Origin: Gammaproteobacteria bacterium
GTDB taxonomy: Bacteria; Pseudomonadota; Gammaproteobacteria; Thiohalobacterales; Thiohalobacteraceae
Direction of reading: 5' to 3'
Length of the DNA: 64,000 bases
Assembly (NCBI GenBank): GCA_018819175.1
Contig: JAHJQQ010000050.1
Location: 1 to 64,000 of the forward strand
Position numbers and translations under genes: made by a program. Shown here in pieces: positions 30,193-38,688 of this stretch. Each line of letters opens with the position of its first letter. Position 1 is the stretch's first letter. The notes beneath the pieces were generated by a model. That model was not told the DNA's origin and did no database searches. It was given only the letters and a program-made list of their open reading frames with translations.

Positions 30193-30921
30193 TCAGTCAC
30201 CGAGCCGGAATACGATCGGCACGACCACACTCGCGGCAATGGCTTCATCGCCGCGCCGCGCCGGCACAAAGCGCCAGCGTTTCACGGCCTCCAGCGCGGC
30301 ACTGTCCAGGCGCGGATATCCGCTGCCGGTTTGGATCTCCACCTTGTCCGCCAGCCCCTGTGCGTTGACCTGCACCAGCAACTGCACCTTGCCCTGCTCG
30401 CCTTTGCGGCGGGACAACATGGGATAGACCGGCGCCGGGTTGTTCAGATAGTCGGCGTCGTAGCGCACGGCTATGACAGACGGAGAGGCAATCGGTGTGC
30501 GGATAGGATTCTCGGCAACAGGCCATTGTGGCGGCACAGTCATCTGCTGCGGCTGTGGCGCGACTTTTCGGATGACATCACGCACCGGCGGCTTCACAGG
30601 TGCGGGGGACCGAATCTCTTGTGGTAATGGTTGCGGTGACTCTCTCACAGGCTCAGGGTCAACGCTGGGCGGAGCCGGTGCAGCAGCTTCAACGAGGCGC
30701 ACGGAAACCCGGATAGGATCAATCTCCTCCGGCGCGTCTTTTCGCACATGAAGTATCCAGACGATCAGGGCGATGTGCAGGCAGAGCACGGCAAGAAACT
30801 TGAGTGCCCGACCGGCCAATGGGTCATGACCGCCCATGCTGTCGAACGAGGCTGCGTTGGGGGTTATGAGAATGCCGGACTTCATCGACAGGTTATCAGC
30901 AGATAACATGCCAATATGCAT
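30193..30921 (-). CDS. tonB: TonB energy-transducing protein
   Basis: This 242-residue protein has one N-terminal membrane anchor (ALKFLAVLCLHIALIVWIL), a Pro-rich periplasmic spacer (about residues 80-150, PAPPSVDPEPVRESPQPLP) and a C-terminal TonB domain (PAPVYPMLSRRKGEQGKVQL, QTGSGYPRLDSAALEAVKRW). It transmits the ExbBD motor force to the outer-membrane receptor just downstream. The start is uncertain; ATGs at 30921 and 30885 both leave the anchor intact. It heads the run tonB, receptor, exbB, exbD on the minus strand. Confidence 0.93.
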   Translation of the reverse strand: MHIGMLSADNLSMKSGILITPNAASFDSMGGHDPLAGRALKFLAVLCLHIALIVWILHVRKDAPEEIDPIRVSVRLVEAAAPAPPSVDPEPVRESPQPLPQEIRSPAPVKPPVRDVIRKVAPQPQQMTVPPQWPVAENPIRTPIASPSVIAVRYDADYLNNPAPVYPMLSRRKGEQGKVQLLVQVNAQGLADKVEIQTGSGYPRLDSAALEAVKRWRFVPARRGDEAIAASVVVPIVFRLGD

Positions 30922-31063
30922 CTGACTAATCTATAACGGTTTTGCTTATTTCACAGTATCGAATGCGCGGGAATTAACGCAGTGGCTGTGTTATATGCCA
31001 CACCCAGAGACAACGTGGTGTAAGGCGCAGAAGCCTGAGCCTCGATGCTTTTTTACAGGATAG

Positions 31064-31262
31064 TTATTATTGGCTGGCAAAGATCCAGAAATAGCCCAGG
31101 TTGTAATAGATGTGGAGCATGATGGGCGCATGCAGGGTACCGAAGCGATCACGGAAGTGACCGAAGATCAGCGAAGGCACGATGACCTGCTGCAACGCCG
31201 GCCGTTTCAGAAAATAGCCTTGCAGCACGCCGCGAAACAGCAGCTCTTCAACCAGTGGGCGA
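31064..31262 (-). pseudogene. Remnant of a CPBP protease gene (partial duplicate of 36204-36653)
   Basis: Positions 31064-31186 are identical over 123 bp to 36201-36323, the 3' end of the intact protease gene. The following 76 bp (31187-31262) continue with only about 88 percent match to 36431-36490, after a gap of about 108 bp. The remainder of the gene is absent. The copy therefore lacks the middle and N-terminal half and cannot encode a protease. An open frame on the other strand is a by-product. Confidence 0.88.
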
Positions 31263-31535
31263 ATTCCGCGACGGCGAACAGAGCCCGCGTGTCCGGCGTA
31301 TCCGCAAACTCGACGCGCATCGCTACCAGGGCCGCGCGGATGACGTGGTCGGAACGGCTATCGGCAAGGCATATCGAACGGTTATCAATACCTGCTCGTC
31401 AAAACGCAGCGTGGCGCGTAACCCTTCTTCATCGCCATGGGCATGGAGAAGATGCCGATCGCCGGCAGCGCATATGACTATCCGCACCACTACTGGAAAA
31501 AACTGTCCGAAGAGGAATACATCAGGACGGAATGA
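31258..31535 (+). pseudogene. Decayed coding fragments between the protease remnant and the sigma-54 regulator
   Basis: The stretch 31258-31370 reads GEFRDGEQSPRVRRIRKLDA then a segment ending ADDVVGTAIGKAY, which resembles part of a DUF3833 lipocalin-like protein. The frame then breaks, and a sequence reading NGYQYLLVKTQ ends in a stop near 31423. Another fragment (about 31439-31535) reads MEKMPIAGSAYDYPHHYW through EEEYIRTE and stops. I recognise no family for that part. Neither has a complete gene or a convincing start. I take them as relics; the DUF3833 link is weak. Confidence 0.45.
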
Positions 31536-31570
31536 AAAAGGCGGCTGGAACTCACCCCGGCGCCTTGAAC

Positions 31571-33388
31571 TTACGCTGGCTTGCTTATGCCCAGAACCCT
31601 CATACGGTACGTCAATGTCGACGGCTTGATTCCCAGTAGCGCAGCGGCACCATCCGAACCCCACACTTGCCAGTTGGCGTGCCGCAGCGCGGCGATCATA
31701 TTGGTCTTTTCGCGTTCCCGCATCTCGGCGTCCGTGACGAAATCCGATCCGTCCGACCCTATCGGATCAGCCACCATATCCGGTTCAGTATCGGCCGCAT
31801 CCGGCATCGCCAAGTCAAAACGCGCGCGACTGCCGGTACTCAAGATCACGGCGCGTTCGACAACGTTTCTGAGTTCCCGGATGTTACCTGGCCAGCTGTG
31901 CCCCATGAGCTGCCTGACCTGCTGTTTCGACAGGCGCATGGGGTCGCGACCGAGATCCGCGCAAGTGCGTGCCAGGAAATGTGCGGCCAGAGGGCCGATA
32001 TCATCGCGGCGATCGCGCAGCGGCGGCACCAGGATCGGAAATACACCTAACCGGTAGTAGAGATCTTCGCGAAACCTACCGGCCTTCACCTCGGCTTCCA
32101 GGTCGCGATTGGTCGCTGCCACAACTCGGACGTCGACCTTGATCGTGCGCTCGTCACCCACTCTTTCGAACTCCCGTTCCTGCAGGGCACGCAACAGCTT
32201 GCCCTGCAGGTCCAGCGGAATTTCGCCGACCTCGTCGAGAAACACGGTGCCGCCGTGGGCCAGTTGCAGGCGCCCGACCCGGTCGCGATGCGCTCCGGTG
32301 AAGGCGCCTTTCACGTGACCGAAGAACTCGCTCTCGAAAAGTTCCTTGGGAATAGAAGCGCAGTTGATCTTTACCAGGGGCTTGTCGGCCCGATCGCTCT
32401 GTTCGTGGATGGCACGCGCAACCATCTCCTTGCCGACACCTGACTCGCCGAGGATCAGTACATTGGCAGGCGTTGCGGCCACCGCGCCGATCTGTGCCAT
32501 GGCGCGCTGCAATGCAGAAGTGTTGCCGATAATCTCGCCATGGTTCGAGCCGGTCTTTATCTCGTCGCGTAGATAATCACGCTCCTGTTCAAGCTGGTCC
32601 TTGAGGTTCTTTATCTCCTGGAACGCGGTCTCGCGCAGACGCTCGATCTCCTTGCGTTGCGAAATATCCCTGAATACCACCACCGCGCCCGCGATCTTGC
32701 CGCCATGGCGAATCGGTGTGCTGGTGTACTCGACAGGGACAGGCGTACCATCGACGTGCCAGAATACCTCGTCATCGACATGATGCACTTCGCCATCACG
32801 CAGGGCTGCGTAGATAGGGCACTCAGTGTGCGGGTAAGGTGTCCCGTCCGCATGTGAATGGTGATGAACATCGTGTGCCCGCTTACCGATCATGTCTTCC
32901 GGCTTCCAGCCGAGTATCTCTATGGATGCGGCATTTCCGAATGTGCCCATGCCGTCGCTATCGAATCCATAGATTCCCTCCCCCGCTGCATCGAGTATCA
33001 GTTCGTGCATGGTGCGTAAGTGCCTCAGCTCATCGAGTGCCCGATGAAGATCGGTGTTGCAGGTGGCTGCCAGACAAAGGCCGGTCGATCCTGATCCGAT
33101 GCTGACAGGCCAGGCGGCTAGCAGCCCTTCGGTGACGACGTTTTTGCCGACCAGGGACACGGGGATGTCCTGAATTGGTATTTCCTGCTGCAGTCCGTCC
33201 CGCAATTTATCGGGCAACTCCGCGGAATGTTCGAGCGTGAAGATATCCGATAGCGGTACGGACAGTTCACCCTGCGTACCAGCAAGGCCGAGTCGCTCCC
33301 GCCATGCCTGGCTGGCCCGGCGACAGACCAGGTTTTCGTCAAGCACTGCCAACAACGCAGGCGCGTCTTCAAGCCATTGCGTGTCCAT
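31571..33388 (-). CDS. Sigma-54-dependent activator with PAS sensor and Fis-type HTH
   Basis: The 605-residue protein has an N-terminal PAS-like region (about 8-110), a second PAS domain (about 125-245, MHELILDAAGEGIYGFDSDG, HSHADGTPYPHTECPIY), a coiled linker and an AAA+ domain. The latter carries Walker A GESGVGKE (314-321), GAFTGA (361-366), which contacts sigma-54, and Walker B TVFLDEVGE. A Fis-type HTH (ALRHANWQVWGSDGAAALLG) ends the protein. The ligand sensed is unknown. GGAGGGAGG precedes the ATG. It is divergent from the sigma-54 promoter at 33496, so it is the likely activator of the next operon. Confidence 0.93.
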   Translation of the reverse strand: MDTQWLEDAPALLAVLDENLVCRRASQAWRERLGLAGTQGELSVPLSDIFTLEHSAELPDKLRDGLQQEIPIQDIPVSLVGKNVVTEGLLAAWPVSIGSGSTGLCLAATCNTDLHRALDELRHLRTMHELILDAAGEGIYGFDSDGMGTFGNAASIEILGWKPEDMIGKRAHDVHHHSHADGTPYPHTECPIYAALRDGEVHHVDDEVFWHVDGTPVPVEYTSTPIRHGGKIAGAVVVFRDISQRKEIERLRETAFQEIKNLKDQLEQERDYLRDEIKTGSNHGEIIGNTSALQRAMAQIGAVAATPANVLILGESGVGKEMVARAIHEQSDRADKPLVKINCASIPKELFESEFFGHVKGAFTGAHRDRVGRLQLAHGGTVFLDEVGEIPLDLQGKLLRALQEREFERVGDERTIKVDVRVVAATNRDLEAEVKAGRFREDLYYRLGVFPILVPPLRDRRDDIGPLAAHFLARTCADLGRDPMRLSKQQVRQLMGHSWPGNIRELRNVVERAVILSTGSRARFDLAMPDAADTEPDMVADPIGSDGSDFVTDAEMREREKTNMIAALRHANWQVWGSDGAAALLGIKPSTLTYRMRVLGISKPA

Positions 33389-33495
33389 GCCTCCCTCCGC
33401 AATTTTTTGAGAATTAGGCCACAGCTTTTTGTGTTCCGCAAATTCCTGAGGCGAGCATTATTACGTATCAAACTGTTTTTAATAGCTATTCATTG

Positions 33496-33511
33496 CTGGC
33501 ACACCCTTTGC
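33496..33511 (+). promoter_or_regulatory. Sigma-54 (-24/-12) promoter of the YHS operon
   Basis: CTGGCAC-N5-TTGC at 33496-33511 fits the consensus TGGCAC-N5-TTGC exactly, with the -24 GG and -12 GC spaced correctly. The start would be near 33523, giving a 5' leader of about 110 nt before the YHS gene. It lies 108 bp from the start of the divergent sigma-54 activator, leaving space for enhancer sites. I did not identify those. Confidence 0.9.
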
Positions 33512-33635
33512 GCTATTGGATTCGTCCAACGATACAGCCGTCTGCATCAGGCGGTTTCGTCCACCGGCCCATTGGCCGGCGGATATCACCAACTCCGCCT
33601 GGAACGGGCGGCAACCGCAAACAAGGAGTTCTGTC

Positions 33636-34133
33636 ATGAAAGCTATTAAAAACCTGATCACCGCAGCATCCCTCATTGGCGCTATCGCGACTGCCCCCGT
33701 GGTGTTCGCCGTCGACGAATACAACGTCTCGGCCGGCACAACCCTCGCGGGCGAGCCGGTCGCGCTGCGCGGCAACGACACCGTCGCGCTGGCCATCGGC
33801 CTCGGTCCCGTTGACGGGCACGCCCGATTCACACATGTGCATGACGGGGTTGCCTACTACTTCGCCAGTGAACAGACGCAAGCCGCCTTCGCGTCCAACC
33901 CGAACATGTACGTGCCGCAATACGGCGGTTACTGCGCGTTCGGCGTCGCCTTCAACAAGAAGCTCGACGCCAGCCCGCGCTTTGCGGACATCGTGGACGG
34001 CAAGCTATACGTATTCCTGAACGCGGTCGCCTTCGAAAAGTATCTGGAAGACAAAACCGGAACCCTCGCCAAAGCCGAGAAAAACTGGCCGGGGATGCAT
34101 CACGTCGCCGTCTCCAAGGTGAACAGTCGCTGA
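33636..34133 (+). CDS. Secreted YHS-domain protein
   Basis: A 165-residue protein with a signal peptide (MKAIKNLITAASLIGAIATA, cleavage near VFA) and a YHS-type domain. The domain has HVHDGVAYYFASEQTQAAF, then NPNMYVPQYGGYCAFGVAFN. YHS domains commonly bind metals or occur with heavy-metal ATPases and monooxygenases, but this stand-alone periplasmic form has no assigned role. ATG 33636 follows AAGGAG; a frame open from 33516 would include the promoter leader. It is the first gene after the sigma-54 promoter. Confidence 0.85.
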   Translation: MKAIKNLITAASLIGAIATAPVVFAVDEYNVSAGTTLAGEPVALRGNDTVALAIGLGPVDGHARFTHVHDGVAYYFASEQTQAAFASNPNMYVPQYGGYCAFGVAFNKKLDASPRFADIVDGKLYVFLNAVAFEKYLEDKTGTLAKAEKNWPGMHHVAVSKVNSR

Positions 34134-34161
34134 AAAACATCAAGGAGATTATCTGTCGTGA

Positions 34162-34195
34162 GCCTCTGACGTTCGTCGAAGTCGACGTCAGAGGC
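34162..34195 (+). promoter_or_regulatory. Perfect 11-bp inverted repeat after the YHS gene
   Basis: GCCTCTGACGT (34162-34172) and ACGTCAGAGGC (34185-34195) pair perfectly around a 12-nt loop. No T-run follows, so it is either a Rho-independent-like attenuator lacking its tail, an mRNA-stabilising stem that favours the first gene, or a protein-binding palindrome. Confidence 0.7.
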
Positions 34196-34292
34196 GCCAG
34201 ACACCTCTCTGTCCTTCAGCATGGAGCGCCGGCAAGGCCAGACAAGGATTGTCATGTGCCGGGGAGCAGGTGCCTGACCAGGAGAAGCCAAA

Positions 34293-34526
34293 ATGAAAGT
34301 CAGCCAACACAACCGCCTCATCAACATCAATCGAGTACTGATACTCGCGCTGACCTTGAGCGGACTGCTGATGGACGGCCTTCAGATCGGCGATCTGCCC
34401 TGCACACTTGCTGTATTCGTGTGGCTGTGGATGCCGCTTTGCACGCGCCTGGAGGCTCACATGCTGCGATGGATAGACGGCAAGCATGCCCGCCCAAATC
34501 GGCATAAACCACTTTCTGTTGTGTAA
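34293..34526 (+). CDS. Small membrane protein of unknown function
   Basis: A 77-residue frame with GGAGAAG upstream of the ATG. It has a hydrophobic segment around residues 14-50 (VLILALTLSGLLMDGLQIG, LPCTLAVFVWLWM) that could span the membrane once or twice, and a basic tail (RWIDGKHARPNRHK). No family is recognised. It sits between the YHS and isochorismatase genes in the same direction, 37 bp before the latter, which supports its being real. Confidence 0.55.
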   Translation: MKVSQHNRLININRVLILALTLSGLLMDGLQIGDLPCTLAVFVWLWMPLCTRLEAHMLRWIDGKHARPNRHKPLSVV

Positions 34527-34562
34527 CCCAACCAATGGCACAAGCCATTACAGGAGTCAGCC

Positions 34563-35303
34563 ATGAACAAACTCGTAAACATGCTCGTTGTTATCGTCGT
34601 AATGACCACTGTCAGCTCCCCTGTCTTTGCCGCTCTTCCCGATCCCGGCATGCAGATTGAAAAGGGCCGCACCGCGCTGGTCGTGACCGATCCGCAGAAC
34701 GATTTTCTGAGCCCTAAGGGTGTCACCTGGGGCGTGGTGGGCAAGAACGTCGAAGCCAACAACACTGTGGAGAATATCGACACCCTGTTCAAAGCGGCAA
34801 AGGCGCATGACATTCCGGTATTCATCTCGCCGCACTACTACTACCCGCACGACCACGGCTGGAAGTTCGAAGGCGCACTGGAAAAGCTGATGCACAACAT
34901 CGGCATGTTCAACCGGAAGGATGCACTGAATCTCGAGGGTTTCGAAGGCTCCGGCGCGGACTGGCTGGAACGCTACAAGCCCTACATCAACGACGGCCGC
35001 ACCACGGTTACCAGTCCGCACAAGGTGTATGGCCCGGAGACCAACGACCTGGTGTTGCAGCTGCGCAAGCGGGGCATCGACAAAGTGATACTGGCCGGCA
35101 TGTCCGCCAACCTGTGCACCGAATCGCATATGCGCGAACTGCTCGAGCAGGGATTTGAAGTGGCAGTGGTATCCGACGCCACGGCTGCAGCCCAGGTCGA
35201 GGAAGGCGACGGCTACGCCGCGGCTCTGGTGAACTTCCGCTACATGGCTAACACCGTGTGGACCACCCGGCAGGCGGTCAAGACCATGCAAGCCGAACAA
35301 TAG
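34563..35303 (+). CDS. Exported isochorismatase-family hydrolase
   Basis: A 246-residue cysteine hydrolase with a signal peptide (residues 1-23, ending SSPVFA). The catalytic triad typical of the family is visible: D43 (VTDPQNDFL), K154 (SPHKVYGP) and C185 (ANLCTESHM), with the following cis-peptide segment. Homologous enzymes cleave amide, ester or vinyl-ether bonds in small molecules. The signal peptide is unusual, since most relatives are cytoplasmic. Substrate is unknown. It is third in the sigma-54 operon. Confidence 0.88.
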   Translation: MNKLVNMLVVIVVMTTVSSPVFAALPDPGMQIEKGRTALVVTDPQNDFLSPKGVTWGVVGKNVEANNTVENIDTLFKAAKAHDIPVFISPHYYYPHDHGWKFEGALEKLMHNIGMFNRKDALNLEGFEGSGADWLERYKPYINDGRTTVTSPHKVYGPETNDLVLQLRKRGIDKVILAGMSANLCTESHMRELLEQGFEVAVVSDATAAAQVEEGDGYAAALVNFRYMANTVWTTRQAVKTMQAEQ

Positions 35304-35337
35304 CCCGACATCATGCCCTATTTGAGGAGCTCAACCC

Positions 35338-35808
35338 ATGAACAATACCAGACCCCCATTTCCACCCTTCACTGCTCATACAGCAGCGCAAAAGGCGCGT
35401 CTGGCTGAAGATGCCTGGAACAGCCGTGATCCGCACAAGGTCTCCCTGGCCTATACGCCAGACAGCGAATGGCGCAACCGCGCCGAGATTTTCAGGGGAC
35501 GCGCGGCCATCGTCGAATTCCTGCAGAGAAAATGGACCAGGGAACTCGATTATCGGCTGATCAAGGAACTCTGGGCGTTCACGGACAACCGCATCGCTGT
35601 CCGCTTCGCCTACGAATGGCATGACGACGCCGGTAACTGGTTTCGTTCGTACGGAAACGAAAACTGGGAGTTCGATCACAGCGGCTTGATGCATAGGCGA
35701 GTCGCGAGTATCAACGATAAGCCCATCAGCGAGACACAGCGTCTGTTCCATTGGCCTCTGGGCAGCCGCCCCGAGGGCTACCAGGGCCTTGGCGAATTGG
35801 GGCTGTGA
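35338..35808 (+). CDS. NTF2-like (DUF1348-type) protein
   Basis: A 156-residue protein of the nuclear transport factor 2-like superfamily. Signatures: AAQKARLAEDAWNSRDPHKV, the strand YTPDSEWRNRAEIFRGRAAI, FLQRKWTRELDYRLIKELWA and VRFAYEWHDDAGNWFRSYGN. No signal peptide. The fold is a cone-shaped pocket; family members are often small-molecule isomerases or binding proteins, but DUF1348 has no fixed function. GAGGAG upstream of the ATG. It is the last gene of the sigma-54 operon, before the hairpin at 35825. Confidence 0.8.
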   Translation: MNNTRPPFPPFTAHTAAQKARLAEDAWNSRDPHKVSLAYTPDSEWRNRAEIFRGRAAIVEFLQRKWTRELDYRLIKELWAFTDNRIAVRFAYEWHDDAGNWFRSYGNENWEFDHSGLMHRRVASINDKPISETQRLFHWPLGSRPEGYQGLGELGL

Positions 35809-35824
35809 CAGAGGAAACGATACG

Positions 35825-35868
35825 GGATGTGAAGGCGCGGTCGTGCAGCGGCCGCCGTCTTCACATCC
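35825..35868 (+). terminator. Hairpin at the end of the sigma-54 operon
   Basis: GGATGTGAAG (35825-35834) and CTTCACATCC (35859-35868) form a perfect 10-bp stem around a GC-rich 24-nt loop (GCGCGGTCGTGCAGCGGCCG plus four). No T-run follows. Position suggests it ends or protects the operon transcript. Confidence 0.65.
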
Positions 35869-36200
35869 TGCTGCCGCTCATGCTTCGAAAACAGATTTTG
35901 ATCACGCAATAGTTCAGTGCTGCCATGCTTGTCGCAATGTCGCTTCGAATTGACTTCGATTACGCAGCTACAGCTGTCTTGGAAGTTCCGTTTACTTTGC
36001 CCTTGCAAGACGGGAAATTGGCTGGTGTGGGCTCCGGAGGATTGGTGCCGGCAGACAGCCATTCCCATCGGTATCTCGAGGGGAAACCCGGGTAAAACAG
36101 TAGCCCGGGATTGTCGGTGTTTGGTAGCAGGGGCAGGATTTGGCCGTTACCTGACATTTCGGATCGATTTAAGACAAGGCGTGAGGATGATTCCGCATAT
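35869..36200. other. Gene-free spacer before the CPBP gene
   Basis: About 330 bp separate the operon hairpin from the protease gene end at 36201. Open frames of up to 109 codons run through it on both strands, but none has a recognisable family, good start or conserved motif. I see nothing else in it. Confidence 0.5.
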
Positions 36201-36203
36201 TTA

Positions 36204-36653
36204 TTATTGGCTGGCAAAGATCCAGAAATAGCCCAGGTTGTAATAGATGTGGAGCATGATGGGCGCATGCAGGGTACCGAAGCGATCACGGAAGTGACCG
36301 AAGATCAGCGAAGGCACGATGACAGCAGCGGCGGCTAAAGGTGGATGCATCAGAAAATGCAGCCCGGTGAAGATAAAACTGGTCAGCAGATTGGCGCCTG
36401 TCAGGCCAACAATATCCTGTTTCAGCGCTGGCCGTTTCAGCAAATAGCCTTGCAGCACGCCACGAAACAGTAGCTCTTCAACCAGGGGGTAGATCAGAAC
36501 GAGATAGAGGACTTCTCGCGGCTGATGCAGTGGCCAGGCCCAATCGATCTGTGGTGTGAACCACAGATAGGCAATGGTCCAGAAAAGCAGCGCTGCAATG
36601 ACCGCCTGCCAGAACTGCGTATCGCGCAGTATTTGCGTCATACCCGCGCGCAT
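36204..36653 (-). CDS. CPBP-family intramembrane glutamic protease
   Basis: A 149-residue membrane protein with four or five helices (starting AVIAALLFWTIAYLWF) and the CPBP (Abi/CAAX-type) motifs: EELLFRG, GLHFLMH and HAPIMLHIYYN. Homologues of this short type process C-terminal sorting signals or cleave membrane peptides; the MrtJ type is one possible match, but I saw no target protein. TTG 36662 overlaps the upstream gene's stop; ATG 36653 is an alternative. It follows 36659-37432. A truncated twin lies at 31064. Confidence 0.8.
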   Translation of the reverse strand: MRAGMTQILRDTQFWQAVIAALLFWTIAYLWFTPQIDWAWPLHQPREVLYLVLIYPLVEELLFRGVLQGYLLKRPALKQDIVGLTGANLLTSFIFTGLHFLMHPPLAAAAVIVPSLIFGHFRDRFGTLHAPIMLHIYYNLGYFWIFASQ

Positions 36654-36658
36654 GGCGA

Positions 36659-37432
36659 TCAAGGCTTGACACTGACCAGCCGCTCGCCCGTCTTGCGGTT
36701 CAATATCTCAACAGACGTGGCATCGAAACCTTGCTCTGGCACTAACAGCGCACCCTCGACGCGGTAGATCAGATTGGCTTCCATATCTTTAATACGCCGC
36801 GCTGAGGCAATATCCGCGTAGGCGTAAAAGGTAACGTCACTGATAGAGAAGGTCTCTGTATCGCGCTGCCAAATACCCTCTTCACCTTGCAGATAATAGG
36901 TCATGCATCCACGCCATGAGTTTATCCGGCAGGGTTCAATCTTACTGATGAATTTCTCCTCCGCGCTGACACTGCGCAGTGTGCACTCCTTATAAGCACT
37001 GGCTTTAGGCGTTGGATCATCGATGTGCCAACGGTCACGCGGTAATTTATTCAGCGACTTCGGAAAATCATCCCGGACCAGTCCGTCATACTGCAACCGG
37101 AGGCCTCGGGTCGTGGGCAGTTCGAAAAGAAAACGCTGTTTGTCCGCGTCGTAATTGAGTATTACGGGTACCTCGATACGCGCCTGCTCGACCCGACGAT
37201 ACGTATCGCAGCCAACCCGCAATTTCTCGACGCGACGTCGGTATTCTTCCTGGGTTTCGTACTCACCGCGCTCGGGCGTGAATTCCTGGCGGGCCTTGCA
37301 GCGCTCATAGTCTTCCCAGTACTGCTGGAACACCTGCGATTTACCACCCGCTTCGATCTTCACGTCTGCCGCGCTGACAACAGTGGCCAGGATGCCAAAC
37401 ACCACAAAAACAACTTTATCCGCAATTCGCAT
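36659..37432 (-). CDS. Secreted protein of unknown function
   Basis: A 257-residue protein with a signal peptide (MRIADKVVFVVFGILATVVS, cleavage near SAA). Next comes a charged helical segment (about 30-75, QQYWEDYERCKARQEF, YRRRVEKL) and a beta-rich C-terminal part with several Cys (C-terminal CTLRSVS, EPCRINSWRGC), which suggests disulfides and a periplasmic location. I recognise no family. Its stop overlaps the CPBP gene start, so the two are probably translated together. Confidence 0.55.
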   Translation of the reverse strand: MRIADKVVFVVFGILATVVSAADVKIEAGGKSQVFQQYWEDYERCKARQEFTPERGEYETQEEYRRRVEKLRVGCDTYRRVEQARIEVPVILNYDADKQRFLFELPTTRGLRLQYDGLVRDDFPKSLNKLPRDRWHIDDPTPKASAYKECTLRSVSAEEKFISKIEPCRINSWRGCMTYYLQGEEGIWQRDTETFSISDVTFYAYADIASARRIKDMEANLIYRVEGALLVPEQGFDATSVEILNRKTGERLVSVKP

Positions 37433-37634
37433 ACTTCCCCCACTTTGACCTGCGCAGATCCGGTCGTAGCGTGAATTCCGACGACCGGCTCTATTCGGGG
37501 CATTCTAGCGTTAACCTGCGCTTGCTATCCACTGAATCACGGTCAAACGGGGACCACGCCACTTCTAGCCCCGGACCACACCAGACCGCTATACTCTCGA
37601 CCCATCGCTCAAAATCCAACAAAGAGGCAATAGT

Positions 37635-38645
37635 ATGTCCAAGGGTGGAACATTGGTATCCGGCGGTGCCGGTTATATCGGCAGCCACGTGGTGCGGCAG
37701 CTGGTCGCAGCCGGCGAAAAGGTCATCGTTCTCGACAATTTGTCTACGGGCTTCAAAGAGGCCGTCACGCCCGGCGCTGAGTTGATCGTTGGGGATACGG
37801 GCGATCAGGCGCTGGTAGCCGAACTGCTGAAGAAACATCAGATCGACTCGGTGCTGCACTTCGCCGCCCACACCATCGTCCCGGAATCGGTTTCAGATCC
37901 TCTCAAGTATTACGGCAACAACACCTGCTGCACGCGCAATCTCCTGGCCTGCTGCCGCGATGCCGGCGTTAAACACTTCATCTTCTCCTCCACGGCCGCG
38001 GTCTACGGCATTCCGGAGTCGCCGCTGGCAACCGAGGATACGCCCAACGCACCCATCAATCCTTATGGCACCTCCAAGCTGATGAGCGAATGGATGTTGC
38101 GCGATCTGTCAGCTGTAACTGCACTGCGGCATGTCGCGCTACGTTATTTCAATGTGGCAGGTTGCAGTCCGGATGGAACAATCGGCCAGTCCACGCGCAA
38201 GGCCACACTGCTGATCAAGGTCGCCTGCGAAGTTGCGGTCGGCAGCCGCGAAAAACTCCTGGTATTCGGCACCGACTACCCCACTCCCGATGGCACTGGC
38301 GTGCGCGATTACATCCATGTTGAGGATCTGGCCGATGCGCATTTAAAGGCCTTGGATTATCTCCGTAAGGGTGGCGATTCGACCACGGTCAACTGCGGCT
38401 ATGGTCACGGCTATAGTGTTAAAGAGGTGATTGACGCGGTCGAACGTGTCGCCGGACATAAAATCAAGGTCGAGGAAATCGCGCGCCGTGCGGGTGACCC
38501 TCCTTCACTGGTTGCCAAATCGGACAAGGCCAAGTCCCTGTTGAAGTGGACACCACGCTTCGACGACTTGGATCTCATTGTCAAAACATCGCTGGACTGG
38601 GAACGGAAACTTGCACAAGGCGAGGTATACGGGTCCGGCGCTTAA
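37635..38645 (+). CDS. galE: UDP-glucose 4-epimerase
   Basis: GalE interconverts UDP-glucose and UDP-galactose with NAD. The 336-residue protein has the Rossmann signature GGAGYIGSHVVRQL, the FSSTAAVYG segment with the Ser/Thr of the active site and the YGTSKLMSE catalytic Tyr-Lys. It also has the DYIHVEDLADAH signature near residue 220. Full length. It is followed by a WD40 lipoprotein. It may supply sugars to cell-surface polysaccharides along with the genes at 41094-43412. Confidence 0.94.
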   Translation: MSKGGTLVSGGAGYIGSHVVRQLVAAGEKVIVLDNLSTGFKEAVTPGAELIVGDTGDQALVAELLKKHQIDSVLHFAAHTIVPESVSDPLKYYGNNTCCTRNLLACCRDAGVKHFIFSSTAAVYGIPESPLATEDTPNAPINPYGTSKLMSEWMLRDLSAVTALRHVALRYFNVAGCSPDGTIGQSTRKATLLIKVACEVAVGSREKLLVFGTDYPTPDGTGVRDYIHVEDLADAHLKALDYLRKGGDSTTVNCGYGHGYSVKEVIDAVERVAGHKIKVEEIARRAGDPPSLVAKSDKAKSLLKWTPRFDDLDLIVKTSLDWERKLAQGEVYGSGA

Positions 38646-38688
38646 CTGAGCAGCGTTAATACCAACGTAGCGGTTTACCTTGATCGGC

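Noticed and set aside
31070..31477. Plus-strand 135-codon frame over the protease remnant
   Set aside because: It runs antisense to the duplicated protease end. The same frame appears at 36111, opposite the intact gene.
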